Assembly: GCF_039655875.1 (NCBI RefSeq)
Contig: NZ_JBBYXK010000002.1
Location: 310,001-374,000 of the forward strand
Reading direction: 5' to 3'
Length of the DNA: 64,000 bases
Source: Emcibacter sp. SYSU 3D8
Lineage (GTDB): Bacteria > Pseudomonadota > Alphaproteobacteria > SMXS01
The position numbers were made by a program, and so were the translations under genes. The notes below the pieces were generated by a model. The model saw nothing but the letters and a program-made list of their open reading frames with translations. It was not told the origin of the DNA and did no database searches. This document shows, one piece after another, positions 1-8,798 of this stretch. The stretch's first letter is position 1; each line of letters starts with the position of its first letter.

Positions 1-1506
1 GTCACCGGTACCAAACAGGACGTCGCCGGCGATGGTGCCCGTATTCAGGACGGATACGTCGACCGTCGACACGCTGAGGTCGATGGCCGTGCCGGTTGAC
101 GTGATCGGCAGACCCTTGATGTCGGCGCCAATGGTTTCGATCGACGAGATGGTGCCGGTGTTCTCGATGAACTTCAGCGTGTCCGACGCGTCGACGATGG
201 TAATGGCGTCGCCGTTCACCGATGTCGCCTCGGCCTCCAGCAAGCCCGAATTGGTCAGCTTGTCGAGTTGCGCGCTCTGCTCGATAGACAGGGCATAGGC
301 GTCGCCGGTCTCGGTGGTGGCCTTGATCGTGCCCACATTGTTCAACTCGGGCAGGATCGCGCCCGAGCCGATGGCAACGGAGGTGGACTTGCCGCTGTCG
401 GACTTGGTGGTGATGTCGCCGCCGTCGTTCAGGAAGCCGCCGACCACCGTGGTGGTGCCCGTGGCACCGGTCCCCGCGCCCAGACCGATGCGCACGGTCT
501 CGGCCGGGCCATTATCGGCGGTCGAGCTGCTGGTCATGTCGCCGCGATTGATGATGCCGTAGGCGTCCTCGTCCGCTCCCACCGCGCCGATGGTGAGATT
601 GCCGCCCACGGTGCCGCCGGCATCGGGGCCGACATGCAGCGCGTTTTCGGGGCCGATGATGGTGATCGTTGCGTCGACGCCGATGTCGTCTTTCTTCAGA
701 CCGCGAATGGTCTCGACCGTTCCGGCGGTGAGGCTCTTCTCCTCCACATCGGTAAGTCCGTCGCCCGTATTGACAATGCCACCGCTGACGCTACCCGCGA
801 TCGCCAGGCCGTCGCCGCCCGGCGTTTCCGGGATGGTGATCGTATTGCCCTTGCTGTCGAAGGACTGGCTCGAGCCGACGCCGGTACTGATCGAGCCGTT
901 GTTGGTGACGCTGCCGGAAACATTGCCGCTGACCAGCACGCCGACACCAGCCTCGCCGGTGGCGGTGATCTGGCCGTCGTTCTTGATGCTGCCGGTCAGC
1001 GATCCGGCGCTGAAGATGCCGGCCGATTCGAAACCGTCGACGGTGATCGTGCCGCCGGTGTCGTTGAGGATGTCGCCGGCCATGCTCGCGCCGGGCTGCA
1101 GATAGATACCGTAATTGCCGCCGTCCTTGGTGTCGTCGTCCGCATCGGTGCCGAGGGAGATGGTCCCCTTGTTGGTGATGTCGCTGGTCACCGATCCGCT
1201 GATCACGATCCCGCGGCTGTCGATGCCGCCGCTGGACTGGATGCGTCCGTTGTTCTCCACCGTGTTGTTGCTGTTGACGGTGACCGCGGTGCCCTTGTCG
1301 ACCGAAACCGCGCCGCCGGATTCGATGAGGATGTTGCCGGGACCGCTGCTGGCATTGGCGGTGTTGACCGGCTCGGTCACCGTTTTCGTGATGGTCAGGT
1401 CCGCGGCCTCCGAAAGATCGGGCACGCCCATGGTGCTGGCGACGACGAGGCCTCCAGCAATGGCGTAGCCGGCGCGCAATCGGCGGCGGGGTCGGACTTG
1501 ATACAT
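1..1506 (-). CDS. Autotransporter-type repetitive surface protein, N-terminal part (truncated by window edge)
   Basis: The minus-strand frame is open from the ATG at 1506 to the window edge, giving 502 codons without a stop. The first 35 residues are basic then hydrophobic (MYQVRPRRRLRAGYAIAGG...), ending near SEAADL, which fits a signal peptide. The rest is low in Cys and rich in Gly, Asn, Thr and Ser, with recurring units such as SGSVTNNGSIS, NNGRI, NTGTI and NVGTI. Such units are typical of beta-helical passenger domains of type V secreted proteins. A GAGAGG ribosome site lies about 9 bases upstream. The translocator barrel expected at the C-terminus is beyond the window, so the class is inferred. 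Its function could be adhesion or surface structure; nothing here decides. Confidence 0.75.
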   Translation of the reverse strand, partial: MYQVRPRRRLRAGYAIAGGLVVASTMGVPDLSEAADLTITKTVTEPVNTANASSGPGNILIESGGAVSVDKGTAVTVNSNNTVENNGRIQSSGGIDSRGIVISGSVTSDITNKGTISLGTDADDDTKDGGNYGIYLQPGASMAGDILNDTGGTITVDGFESAGIFSAGSLTGSIKNDGQITATGEAGVGVLVSGNVSGSVTNNGSISTGVGSSQSFDSKGNTITIPETPGGDGLAIAGSVSGGIVNTGDGLTDVEEKSLTAGTVETIRGLKKDDIGVDATITIIGPENALHVGPDAGGTVGGNLTIGAVGADEDAYGIINRGDMTSSSTADNGPAETVRIGLGAGTGATGTTTVVGGFLNDGGDITTKSDSGKSTSVAIGSGAILPELNNVGTIKATTETGDAYALSIEQSAQLDKLTNSGLLEAEATSVNGDAITIVDASDTLKFIENTGTISSIETIGADIKGLPITSTGTAIDLSVSTVDVSVLNTGTIAGDVLFGTGD

Positions 1507-1996
1507 TCAGAAGCCTCTCGGGTGATTCAACTGCGCGAGCGCAATCTCAACTGTTCACAGGGTAAATTGCAAGCGCCCAACTGTGCAAATCACGGTTGGG
1601 CAAGACGGATGGAACGGAAAACGGCCAGTGCCGACGATGACGCCTCCCTAGTCTTTCCCCTTTACACCCACGCGCCTACGTCCCGTGCGCGCGGCAGTGG
1701 TCGCACAGGACGTAGGCGTTGGGAAAGGCTTCGCCGCGTTTGGTGGAAAAGATTCCCCGGGTGTGGCGAAAACGCATCACCTTCAGGGTCATAGCCCGAT
1801 ACCGCTTGACATGGGCACGAAGCAGGCGCACTTACCCTGCAGACCTACCGTGACCGCGCGATACGCCCTGATGGCGTTTCCTTCCGGACAGGTCACCGAA
1901 AAACCCCGCTTGATTTCCAGGTGCGCGTGGAAAAGGCAACACGCTGAGAGCGTCCGCGATGACCGCGTGCGCCCGGCGCGGAAGGACTCTGTTTAA
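1507..1996. other. 490-bp intergenic region between divergent genes
   Basis: No convincing gene is seen here. It separates the start of the autotransporter-like gene (minus) from the helicase gene (plus), so it should hold both promoters. The clearest structure is a long hairpin at 1673-1718: an 11-bp perfect stem (1673-1683 with 1708-1718), one mismatch, then 5 more pairs (1685-1689 with 1702-1706). There is no T-run beside it, so it is not a simple terminator. A 38-codon minus-strand frame (1676-1792) ending in the hairpin has no good ribosome site and is not called. Confidence 0.5.
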
Positions 1997-3286
1997 GTGA
2001 CCCAATTTATTGATCTCGGGCTTATCGAGCCGCTGATGAAGGCTCTGGCCACCGAGAACTACACCACCCCCACCCCGATCCAGGCGCAGGCGATCCCGCT
2101 GCTGCTGCAGGGCCGCGATCTGCTGGGCATTGCCCAGACCGGCACCGGCAAGACCGCCGCGTTCACCTTGCCCATCCTGCAGCGCCTGGCCGCCGAGAAT
2201 ATCCAGGCCGCGCCGAAGACGGCGCGGACGCTGATCCTCGCCCCGACCCGCGAACTGGCGGTGCAGATCGCCGACAGCATCCGCGCCTATGGCGCCCATC
2301 TGAACCTGCGCCACACCGTCATTCTTGGCGGCGTCGGCCAGAACCCGCAGGTAAAGGCCATGGCCCGCGGCGTCGACATCCTCGTCGCCACGCCGGGCCG
2401 CCTGCTCGACCTGGTCAATCAGAAGCATGTCAACCTCTCGGGCACAGGCATTCTGGTGCTCGACGAGGCCGACCGGATGCTCGACATGGGCTTCATCCGC
2501 GACGTGCGCAAGATTGTTGCCCACATGCCGCGCAAGCGCCAGTCGCTGCTGTTCTCGGCCACCATGCCCGGAGACGTGGCCCGGCTTGCCCAGGACATGC
2601 TGATCGATCCGGTGCGTGTCGAGGTCACGCCCCAGGCGACCACCGTCGAGAAGATCAGCCAGAGCGTCTATTTCATCGAGTCCGCCGGCAAGCAGTCGCT
2701 GCTGACCACCCTGCTGCGTGACGAGGCCCTGTCCAAGGTGATCGTGTTCACCCGGACCAAGCACCGCGCCAACCGCGTCGCCGAGCAACTTGGCCGGTCG
2801 GGCCTGCCCGCCGATGCGATCCATGGCAACAAGTCACAAAGCGCCCGCCAGGGCGCCCTTGACCGCTTCAAGTCCGGCGCGTCCCGCGTGCTGGTCGCCA
2901 CCGACATCGCCGCCCGCGGCATCGACGTGGACGGCATCAGCCACGTGATCAACTTCGAATTGCCGAACGAGCCCGAGAGCTACGTCCACCGCATCGGCCG
3001 CACCGCGCGCGCCGGCGCCGGCGGCGTCGCCATCGCGTTCTGCGACCCGACCGAACGGGCCTATCTGAAAAGCATCGAGAAGCTGACCCGCGTACAACTC
3101 ACGGTCACGGGCACGCCGCCCCGCGAGGCCGGCGCCGATCAAAGCGACGCGAGGCCTGCCCGCGAGGCAAGGCCTCCCCGCGATGCACGGTCCGAGCCGG
3201 GCAACACGCGCAATACGACAGCGCAGCCGGATGCCCGCCGGAATCCCAATCGCCGCCGCCGCCGTCCCATGCGTCAGGCCGCCTGA
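1997..3286 (+). CDS. rhlE: DEAD-box ATP-dependent RNA helicase, RhlE-like
   Basis: 429 aa. All helicase motifs are present: Q-motif Gln29, Walker A AQTGTGKT at 46-53, PTREL at 83-87, TPGR at 132-135, DEAD at 156-159, SAT, then the C-terminal RecA-like lobe with RGIDVD and HRIGRTAR. The last 70 residues are basic and disordered (ending in an Arg-rich RRRRRP stretch), a usual RNA-binding tail in RhlE proteins. It would unwind RNA in ribosome assembly or RNA decay. The start is GTG: the codon just before it is an in-frame TAA, so translation cannot begin further upstream; AAGGA at 1982-1986 is the ribosome site. A GC hairpin (3308-3324) follows the gene but lacks a T-run. A cold-shock gene lies next. 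Confidence 0.93.
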   Translation: MTQFIDLGLIEPLMKALATENYTTPTPIQAQAIPLLLQGRDLLGIAQTGTGKTAAFTLPILQRLAAENIQAAPKTARTLILAPTRELAVQIADSIRAYGAHLNLRHTVILGGVGQNPQVKAMARGVDILVATPGRLLDLVNQKHVNLSGTGILVLDEADRMLDMGFIRDVRKIVAHMPRKRQSLLFSATMPGDVARLAQDMLIDPVRVEVTPQATTVEKISQSVYFIESAGKQSLLTTLLRDEALSKVIVFTRTKHRANRVAEQLGRSGLPADAIHGNKSQSARQGALDRFKSGASRVLVATDIAARGIDVDGISHVINFELPNEPESYVHRIGRTARAGAGGVAIAFCDPTERAYLKSIEKLTRVQLTVTGTPPREAGADQSDARPAREARPPRDARSEPGNTRNTTAQPDARRNPNRRRRRPMRQAA

Positions 3287-3355
3287 GACTTTCGCAGCCC
3301 CTGGTCACGGCCGGTTTCCGGCCGGGATCAGGTCCGCGCGCCGGGTGAATTTTAT

Positions 3356-3384
3356 TTGTGTTCGCCAGATTGCGTGATTATATC
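3356..3384 (+). promoter_or_regulatory. Candidate sigma-70-type promoter of the cold-shock gene
   Basis: TTGTGT at 3356-3361 and TATATC at 3379-3384 are separated by 17 bases in a locally AT-rich stretch. If used, transcription would start near 3391 and leave a leader of about 135 bases before the csp start, as is usual for cspA-type genes. This is pattern-based only. Confidence 0.35.
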
Positions 3385-3471
3385 CGCAAGATCAGTGACC
3401 TAAGACCGGGCTCATCTGCTTCGTCACCGACCGAGCTATCGAATTCAGGACTTGAGCGAGCTGAGAAACTG

Positions 3472-3491
3472 TCCGCACCGGTTGGTGCGGA
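3472..3491 (+). promoter_or_regulatory. Hairpin in the csp 5' leader
   Basis: TCCGCACC (3472-3479) pairs perfectly with GGTGCGGA (3484-3491) around a GGTT loop, 35 bases before the csp start codon. Long structured leaders regulate cspA-type mRNAs by temperature in other bacteria; such a role here is inferred from position only. Confidence 0.4.
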
Positions 3492-3526
3492 TGGTCGTTA
3501 TGCCATCATTGAAGAAAGCACTCTCT

Positions 3527-3736
3527 ATGACCAACGGAACCGTGAAGTGGTTCAATTCGACCAAGGGCTATGGCTTCATCCAGCCGGACGATGGTTCGGC
3601 CGACGCCTTCGTCCACATCTCCGCCGTCGAGCGGGCCGGCCTGTCGGGCCTGCGTGAGGGGCAGAAAGTCTCTTACGAACTGACTCGTGGCCGCAACGGC
3701 AAAAGCTCAGCTGAAGAACTGAAGCCGCTCGACTAA
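3527..3736 (+). CDS. CspA-family cold-shock protein
   Basis: 69 aa, one cold-shock domain and nothing else. GTVKWFN opens strand 1, GYGFIQP is RNP1 and FVHIS is RNP2, the aromatic nucleic-acid-binding surface of the family. It binds single-stranded RNA/DNA and acts as an RNA chaperone in the cytoplasm. The frame is open upstream, but the ATG at 3527 matches the normal CspA N-terminus and has a GAAGAAAG purine tract before it; the longer version would add about 25 unrelated residues. It sits behind its own leader and candidate promoter and beside an RhlE-like helicase, a common partner in low-temperature RNA remodelling. Confidence 0.92.
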   Translation: MTNGTVKWFNSTKGYGFIQPDDGSADAFVHISAVERAGLSGLREGQKVSYELTRGRNGKSSAEELKPLD

Positions 3737-3846
3737 CAATCCGGCGAACTGCAGGGAGGGTCTCACTCGTGAGCCCTCCACATGCATCCCGGGCTCCACG
3801 GCCCGGGACGCCAAGAGACTGATTCCAGAAGTTCGCCTACCAAACT

Positions 3847-3870
3847 GCCTCGATTCGAGGCGTTTTTTTT
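3847..3870 (+). terminator. Rho-independent terminator after csp
   Basis: GCCTCG-ATT-CGAGGC stem-loop (3847-3861) followed by eight T residues (3863-3870). The T-run is on the plus strand, so it serves the csp transcript, not the facing P450 gene. Confidence 0.8.
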
Positions 3871-3886
3871 GGCCGAGGCATTGCGC

Positions 3887-5191
3887 TCAGCCTGGACCGC
3901 CGGGTTGTTGCCTTGGCGTGAACTCGACGAACAGCGTCGTCTTGATCCGCAGGGCGTAGTTGGGCAGGTGCCGGAAGGTGTTTTCGGGCGCCAATCGGAA
4001 ATCCTCGACCCGGTCGATGAAGGTCTTGAAGGCCCAGTAGAGCTCGCGCCGGGCGAGCGGCGCCCCCAGGCAATGGTGTGTACCCGAACTGAAGCCGAGA
4101 TGCGCGCCGGCGTTCTTGCGCTCCAGGTCCACCTGCCCGGGGCACTCGAACTTCTCCGGATCCCGATTGGCGGCGGCGAAGCGGATGCAGATGATCGACC
4201 CTTGCGGGATGGTCACGCCATGCATCTCCACGTCGCGCGTGGTGAGCCGGGTCAGTCCCTGCACCGGGCTTTCCAGCCGGACTACTTCCTCGCAGAACGT
4301 TTTGAGATACCGGTCCGGATCGGATTTCAGGCGGTTCCAGACATCCTTGTTCATGCCCAGCAGCATCAGCCCACCGGCGATGGCGTTGGTGGTGGTCTCC
4401 GACCCGCCGACGAAGGTGTCCTGCATCATCTCGGCATGCAGCTCGTTGTCGGTCAGCGGCCGGCCCCATTCGGGGATCACCGTGTTGACCAGCGCCGACA
4501 GCAGCGTGCCGTCGGGATTGCGGCGCAGCCGCTCGAAGATCGGCTGGAAATAGTGCTGGGCCTCGATCTCCTTGTCGATGGACCAGAGCAGTTCCTCCTC
4601 GGTCAGCCCGAAACCGCGCCCCTTGATCCAGGCATCGGTCCACTCCTTGATCCGCCAGATGTCCTCGTCCCGTGCGCCCATCTGCCTGCAGATGACGATC
4701 AACGGCAGCGGCGCGGCGTACTGGCCGACGAACTCGCAATGGCCGTCGCCGATGAACCCGTCGATCAACTGGCCGGCGACCTGCTCGACGAAGGAATCCA
4801 TCTCCTTGATCTTGCCCGCGGTGAACGCCTGGTCGAACATGGCGCGCATCTGCTTGTGCTCGGGGTCGTCGCGGCCCGCCAGCGAGATGCCCGGCACCCA
4901 GCCCTTATCACGGTACCTGTCGTGGACAAGACGCGCGGTGCCCGTTGCATTCTTGAAGTCCTCGCCCGGCCGGCGATTGGAGAAGGTGTCGGTGTCCCGC
5001 AGAATTTGCCGCAGGTCCTCGTAGCGGGTGATGTTGAAGATGCCCGTCAACGGATCCCGCCACACCGGCGCCTGTTCCCGAAGCAGGTCGTAGGTCGGGT
5101 AGGGACATTCCAGCACTTCGGGGTCGGCCAGCACCGCCTCGTCGAGGCTTCGCGGGCATACCGGATCCGCCATGCGGTTCACTTTGGCCAT
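3887..5191 (-). CDS. Cytochrome P450
   Basis: 434 aa soluble bacterial P450. The I-helix oxygen-activation motif GGSETTT, the K-helix EVVR (Glu302, Arg305) and the heme-binding FSSGTHHCLG with Cys374 as thiolate ligand are all seen. It should hydroxylate a hydrophobic substrate using electrons from a ferredoxin; no ferredoxin gene is near. Start: of two close ATGs (5197 and 5191), the second sits 9 bases after GGAG and is preferred; upstream open frame is rejected. The protein closely resembles the P450 at 40527 (shared blocks such as EAQHYFQPIFERLR and NTVIPEWGR), so they are paralogues. It is divergent from a LuxR-type regulator, a likely controller. Confidence 0.93.
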   Translation of the reverse strand: MAKVNRMADPVCPRSLDEAVLADPEVLECPYPTYDLLREQAPVWRDPLTGIFNITRYEDLRQILRDTDTFSNRRPGEDFKNATGTARLVHDRYRDKGWVPGISLAGRDDPEHKQMRAMFDQAFTAGKIKEMDSFVEQVAGQLIDGFIGDGHCEFVGQYAAPLPLIVICRQMGARDEDIWRIKEWTDAWIKGRGFGLTEEELLWSIDKEIEAQHYFQPIFERLRRNPDGTLLSALVNTVIPEWGRPLTDNELHAEMMQDTFVGGSETTTNAIAGGLMLLGMNKDVWNRLKSDPDRYLKTFCEEVVRLESPVQGLTRLTTRDVEMHGVTIPQGSIICIRFAAANRDPEKFECPGQVDLERKNAGAHLGFSSGTHHCLGAPLARRELYWAFKTFIDRVEDFRLAPENTFRHLPNYALRIKTTLFVEFTPRQQPGGPG

Positions 5192-5410
5192 GGACATTCG
5201 CTCCGTCAGCGCGTGGTGGCAATTGACCCGGACTTTAGTGGCAAGGGCGAGGCCGCACCCCTGTGTGAACTGACAGGTATCGGCGACGCGGCAGCGGGTG
5301 TAAGCAGGTCTGTCCCGCGCGGACCATCCTCGCGGCCACATTGAGTTGTGCTCAGGGGCGGGACAGGTCTTGCGACTTGCCCCAACCGAGCGAAGCGTAG
5401 GTGATGTGGA

Positions 5411-6148
5411 ATGATTGTCGTTGATTTCCCTGAAGTCTCCGATGTCGCGGGTTCGCGGATCCTGGACAACTACGCCGACAGCCGCGGCTGGTCCGGATAT
5501 ATCTGTTCGGTCGAAGGAGGCAGGAGCGGAACGCACATCCCGCTCAAGGCCTCCGGCGCGGTTTCATCCTCGGCGCGCAAGCTGATTGAGCAATACACCA
5601 GAGAGGAATTCGGCGACGAGGACCCGGTGCAGTGCTGGATCAGGGACAACGCCAAACCCGTCATATGGACCGTCGACGAGTTCCGCCACAACGGCAGCCC
5701 GCGCCAGCGCGAGCTTTTCACCATTGTCGCCGACGAGGGCTTCCATAGCGGCGTCTCAATCCCGCTGTTCGGACCGTCGAACATCCGCGGCACGCTCGTC
5801 GCGCTGGATTCCGCCGAGAGTATCGAGGTCGACCGCGCGATCGATGAAATCAAGGAGTCGATCCCGCTGGGAAACTCGCTCATCACCTGCGCCTGCCGGC
5901 AAGCGCCGCCGAGCCCCGCCGCGCCCGCGCTGACCGCGCGGGAGATCGAGTGCCTCAGGTGGGTGGCGATGGGAAAGACCTCGTGGGAAATTTCCCTGAT
6001 CCTGGCCATCAGCGCCCGTACCGCCGATTTTCACGTCCAGAACGCCATGGCCAAACTCGACGCCAGCTCCCGCCAGCAGGCCATCTACAACGCCATGGGA
6101 CTCGGCCTGTTGCCCCGGCCTATGCCGGCGCCGGAAACGATCGCATAA
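5411..6148 (+). CDS. LuxR-family transcriptional regulator with autoinducer-binding-type domain
   Basis: 245 aa. Residues about 20-160 match the autoinducer-binding fold: Y..EEFGDEDPV followed by PVIW and, later, GFHSGVSIPL. Residues about 175-235 form the LuxR helix-turn-helix, opening with LTAREIECLRW. The Asp-Pro pair, the later Trp and the Gly of the ligand pocket are present, but the position expected to carry the first conserved pocket Trp (four before the conserved Tyr) looks like Leu. No luxI synthase is in the window, so it is a 'solo' by local context and may sense a signal other than an AHL. It lies between a divergent P450 (219-bp gap) and a TonB-dependent receptor gene, both possible targets. 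Confidence 0.85.
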   Translation: MIVVDFPEVSDVAGSRILDNYADSRGWSGYICSVEGGRSGTHIPLKASGAVSSSARKLIEQYTREEFGDEDPVQCWIRDNAKPVIWTVDEFRHNGSPRQRELFTIVADEGFHSGVSIPLFGPSNIRGTLVALDSAESIEVDRAIDEIKESIPLGNSLITCACRQAPPSPAAPALTAREIECLRWVAMGKTSWEISLILAISARTADFHVQNAMAKLDASSRQQAIYNAMGLGLLPRPMPAPETIA

Positions 6149-6294
6149 CGGATCCGCCGCCACGAGGGCCGGAACCTCGTAAATCTATCAGGTAGTCACC
6201 CGCGCGCTCGCCAACTTACCATCCGGGAACGTGTCCATCGGCACGTCAGGGATGAATCTGCGGCCCATCCGCAGATGACGCGGGGGAGGAAACT

Positions 6295-8733
6295 ATGAAA
6301 AAGCTCATGAGACGCGGTGAAAAACCGCGCCGTGATGCCATCGCAAGATCGGCTTTGTCTATCGGATTGTTTGCCGGACTATTGTTGGCTCTTGCGCCGA
6401 TACAGGCATCCGCTCAGGACAAGCCTATCATATTGCGCGGCACCGAGACGGTGACGGTGACGGCGCGCAAGCAGACCGAGACGCTGCAGGAAGTGCCCGT
6501 GACCGTGACCGCCGTCGGCGCCGCGGAGATCGATCGCTTCAACTACGACAAGGTCGCGGACATCACCAGCCGCATTCCGACGCTGAACGTGCAAACCGGC
6601 GGCTCGGGCTCGGGCGCGTCGCTCAGCCTGCGCGGTGTCGGCTCGTCCTACATCTCGGCGGCGTTCGATTCCGCCGTGGCGCTGGACTTCGACGGCATGC
6701 AGGTCAGCTCCATGCGCGTGCTGCAGTCGGCCTTCATGGACGTTCGCCAGATCGAGGTGCTGAAGGGCCCGCAGTCGCTGTATTTCGGCAAGAGCGCCTC
6801 GGCCGGCGTGCTGTCGATCAAGTCCGCCGACCCCACCGACGACTGGGAGTTCGGCGGCAAGGTCGCCTACGAGTTCGAGGAGGACGGCCTCACCACGGAA
6901 GCGTCCGTTTCCGGCCCGGTCACCGACAAGTTCGGCTTCCGGCTGGCGGCCCGCTACAACGACATCAGGACGGTGTGGTTCAACACCGCGCCGGTGGCCG
7001 ATCCCCACCGCGGCGAGCGCAACCTCAACATCCGCGCCACGTTCGAGTTCGAACCCACCGACAACTTCACCGCCAACCTCAAGCTCAACTACATCCGTCA
7101 CGCCAATGACGGCGCCATCCAGCGCTCGGCCATGGATTGCGGGCCCAACGGCGTGCCCGATTCCGTCTTCCTGCTGAGCGGCGCGCTGCCAATTCCGGCG
7201 GGCTATCCGTGCTACGAGACAGGCAAGCAACCGGTGTTCTACCTCCCCGACATGGCGCCAGCCCTCTCGGCCCAGGCGCCGGCCGAAGGCCCCAGGCTGA
7301 AAGGGGGCATCCCCTATGGCCGCTCGGACATCTATTTCGGCGTGCTAAAGTGGGACTGGAACATCACCGGCAGCCTGACGCTGTCGTCGGTCAGCGGCTA
7401 CCTGGACCAGTCGGCCCAGGACAACGACAGCTATTCCTACGGCGGCGTCATCGCCGGCGTCGGCCAGGGCGCGGGCACTGGCCTGACCGACAACCAGCTG
7501 CGCCAGTTCAGCCAGGAAGTCCGCCTGCGCAGCGACTTCGACCACTGGTTCAACTTCATGGTCGGCGCCTTCTACGAGGACCGCCACATCGAGTTCAACA
7601 CCAGCCAGAACGCGGTCAACATCTCGTTCTTCAGCCCCGACCCGATCACCGGCAACAGCTTCGACTGGTACAAGGAGCATCCGACCGATACGAGCGCAGT
7701 CTCGGTGTTCGGCAGCGCCACCATCAACTTCACCGACGAGTTGGAGCTGTCGGGTGGCGTGCGCTGGACCCATGAAAAGAAGGTCAACCACATCCTGGTG
7801 CCCTATGTGCACACCTTCCTGGTGGCGACCGGCGCCTTCATCCAGAGCGGGTTCGATTCTGGCCCGATCGAATTCCGCGACAACAACATCTCGCCGGAAG
7901 TGACGCTGAGCTGGCAGGCGACGGACGACATCAAGCTCTACGCATCCTACAAGACCGGCTTCAAGTCGGGCGGCATCGACAATTCGGCACTGCCGTCGTC
8001 AAACCTGCTGGGCTTCGCCAGCCCGGATCCGGAGGTCCGACAGGCCACGGCCGATGCGCTGGTCTATGAGTCCGAGACCGCCAAGGGCGGCGAGATCGGC
8101 GTCAAGTCGCAATGGGCGGACCGCTCGCTGACCCTGAACCTGTCGGCCTTCTATTATGTGTTCAAGAACCTGCAGGTGCAGAACTTCGACGCCGTGGCCA
8201 TCCAGTTCCTGACCGCCAACGCTGGCGAGGTGACCACCAAGGGCGTCGACCTGGACTGGCGCTGGGCAACGCCGCTCGACGGCCTCAGCCTCTACGGATC
8301 GATGACGTTCCTGAGCAACAAGTACACGGCGTTCTTCGACCCCAACCCGCTGGACGGCGTGTCGCAGAACCTCGAGGGCCGGGACGGACTGCAGTCGCCG
8401 GACTTCTCCGGCAACGCCGCCTTCGACTGGCGCGTGCCGCTGGGCAACTCGCTGGAGCTCGGCCTGACCGGCAACGCCCGGTACAGCGGCTCGTTCTTCA
8501 CCAACTTCAGCAATTACCGGCAGAGGGCCTACTGGACGTTCGACCTGGCCGCCTCCATCGGCGATCCGGAGGGCCGCTGGCGCCTGTCGATGATTGGCAC
8601 CAACCTGACCGACAAGCACTACCTGCAAAGCTCCGGCCCGCGGCCGTTCCTGCAACCGGGCGTAGGCGACGACGAGATCTTCACCTTCGCGCGCGGCCGG
8701 CAGCTCACGGTGGAAGCGTCGTTCAGGTTCTAG
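6295..8733 (+). CDS. TonB-dependent outer-membrane receptor
   Basis: 812 aa. A basic N-terminus, a hydrophobic core (about 20-37) and an ASAQD cleavage region form a signal peptide. The plug follows, opening with TETVTVTARKQTETLQEVPVT and including VEVLKGPQSLYFGKSASAG, then a long beta-barrel with many DNF, SVSGY and YKTGFKSGG segments and a final aromatic Phe (SFRF). It imports a bulky ligand across the outer membrane using TonB energy. The substrate is unknown; this CirA/FecA-like type in degraders is not limited to siderophores. GGGGGAGGAAACT before the ATG is a strong ribosome site. A LuxR-type gene precedes it by 146 bp. It is clearly different from the three receptors at 19.7-28.5 kb. 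Confidence 0.93.
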   Translation: MKKLMRRGEKPRRDAIARSALSIGLFAGLLLALAPIQASAQDKPIILRGTETVTVTARKQTETLQEVPVTVTAVGAAEIDRFNYDKVADITSRIPTLNVQTGGSGSGASLSLRGVGSSYISAAFDSAVALDFDGMQVSSMRVLQSAFMDVRQIEVLKGPQSLYFGKSASAGVLSIKSADPTDDWEFGGKVAYEFEEDGLTTEASVSGPVTDKFGFRLAARYNDIRTVWFNTAPVADPHRGERNLNIRATFEFEPTDNFTANLKLNYIRHANDGAIQRSAMDCGPNGVPDSVFLLSGALPIPAGYPCYETGKQPVFYLPDMAPALSAQAPAEGPRLKGGIPYGRSDIYFGVLKWDWNITGSLTLSSVSGYLDQSAQDNDSYSYGGVIAGVGQGAGTGLTDNQLRQFSQEVRLRSDFDHWFNFMVGAFYEDRHIEFNTSQNAVNISFFSPDPITGNSFDWYKEHPTDTSAVSVFGSATINFTDELELSGGVRWTHEKKVNHILVPYVHTFLVATGAFIQSGFDSGPIEFRDNNISPEVTLSWQATDDIKLYASYKTGFKSGGIDNSALPSSNLLGFASPDPEVRQATADALVYESETAKGGEIGVKSQWADRSLTLNLSAFYYVFKNLQVQNFDAVAIQFLTANAGEVTTKGVDLDWRWATPLDGLSLYGSMTFLSNKYTAFFDPNPLDGVSQNLEGRDGLQSPDFSGNAAFDWRVPLGNSLELGLTGNARYSGSFFTNFSNYRQRAYWTFDLAASIGDPEGRWRLSMIGTNLTDKHYLQSSGPRPFLQPGVGDDEIFTFARGRQLTVEASFRF

Positions 8734-8745
8734 CGTTCCCCTGTA

Positions 8746-8793
8746 CTACGTGGCGATCCGGCTCGCGTCGCCGGATCGCCACGTAGATTTTTT
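8746..8793 (+). terminator. Strong rho-independent terminator after the TonB receptor
   Basis: A perfect 16-bp stem (8746-8761 with 8771-8786) around a 9-base loop, then TTTTTT at 8788-8793. The T-run is only on the plus side, so it terminates the receptor transcript rather than the converging squalene-hopene cyclase gene. Confidence 0.9.
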
Positions 8794-8798
8794 GGTCC

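Noticed and set aside
268-1794. Long plus-strand open frame opposite the autotransporter-like gene
   Set aside because: Its translation is Gly/Ala/Asp/Arg-rich without domains, and the minus strand has a signal peptide, ribosome site and repeats. It is an antisense artefact of high GC.
3782-5344. Long plus-strand frame opposite the P450 gene
   Set aside because: The minus strand carries all P450 motifs; the plus-strand frame has none and no ribosome site.
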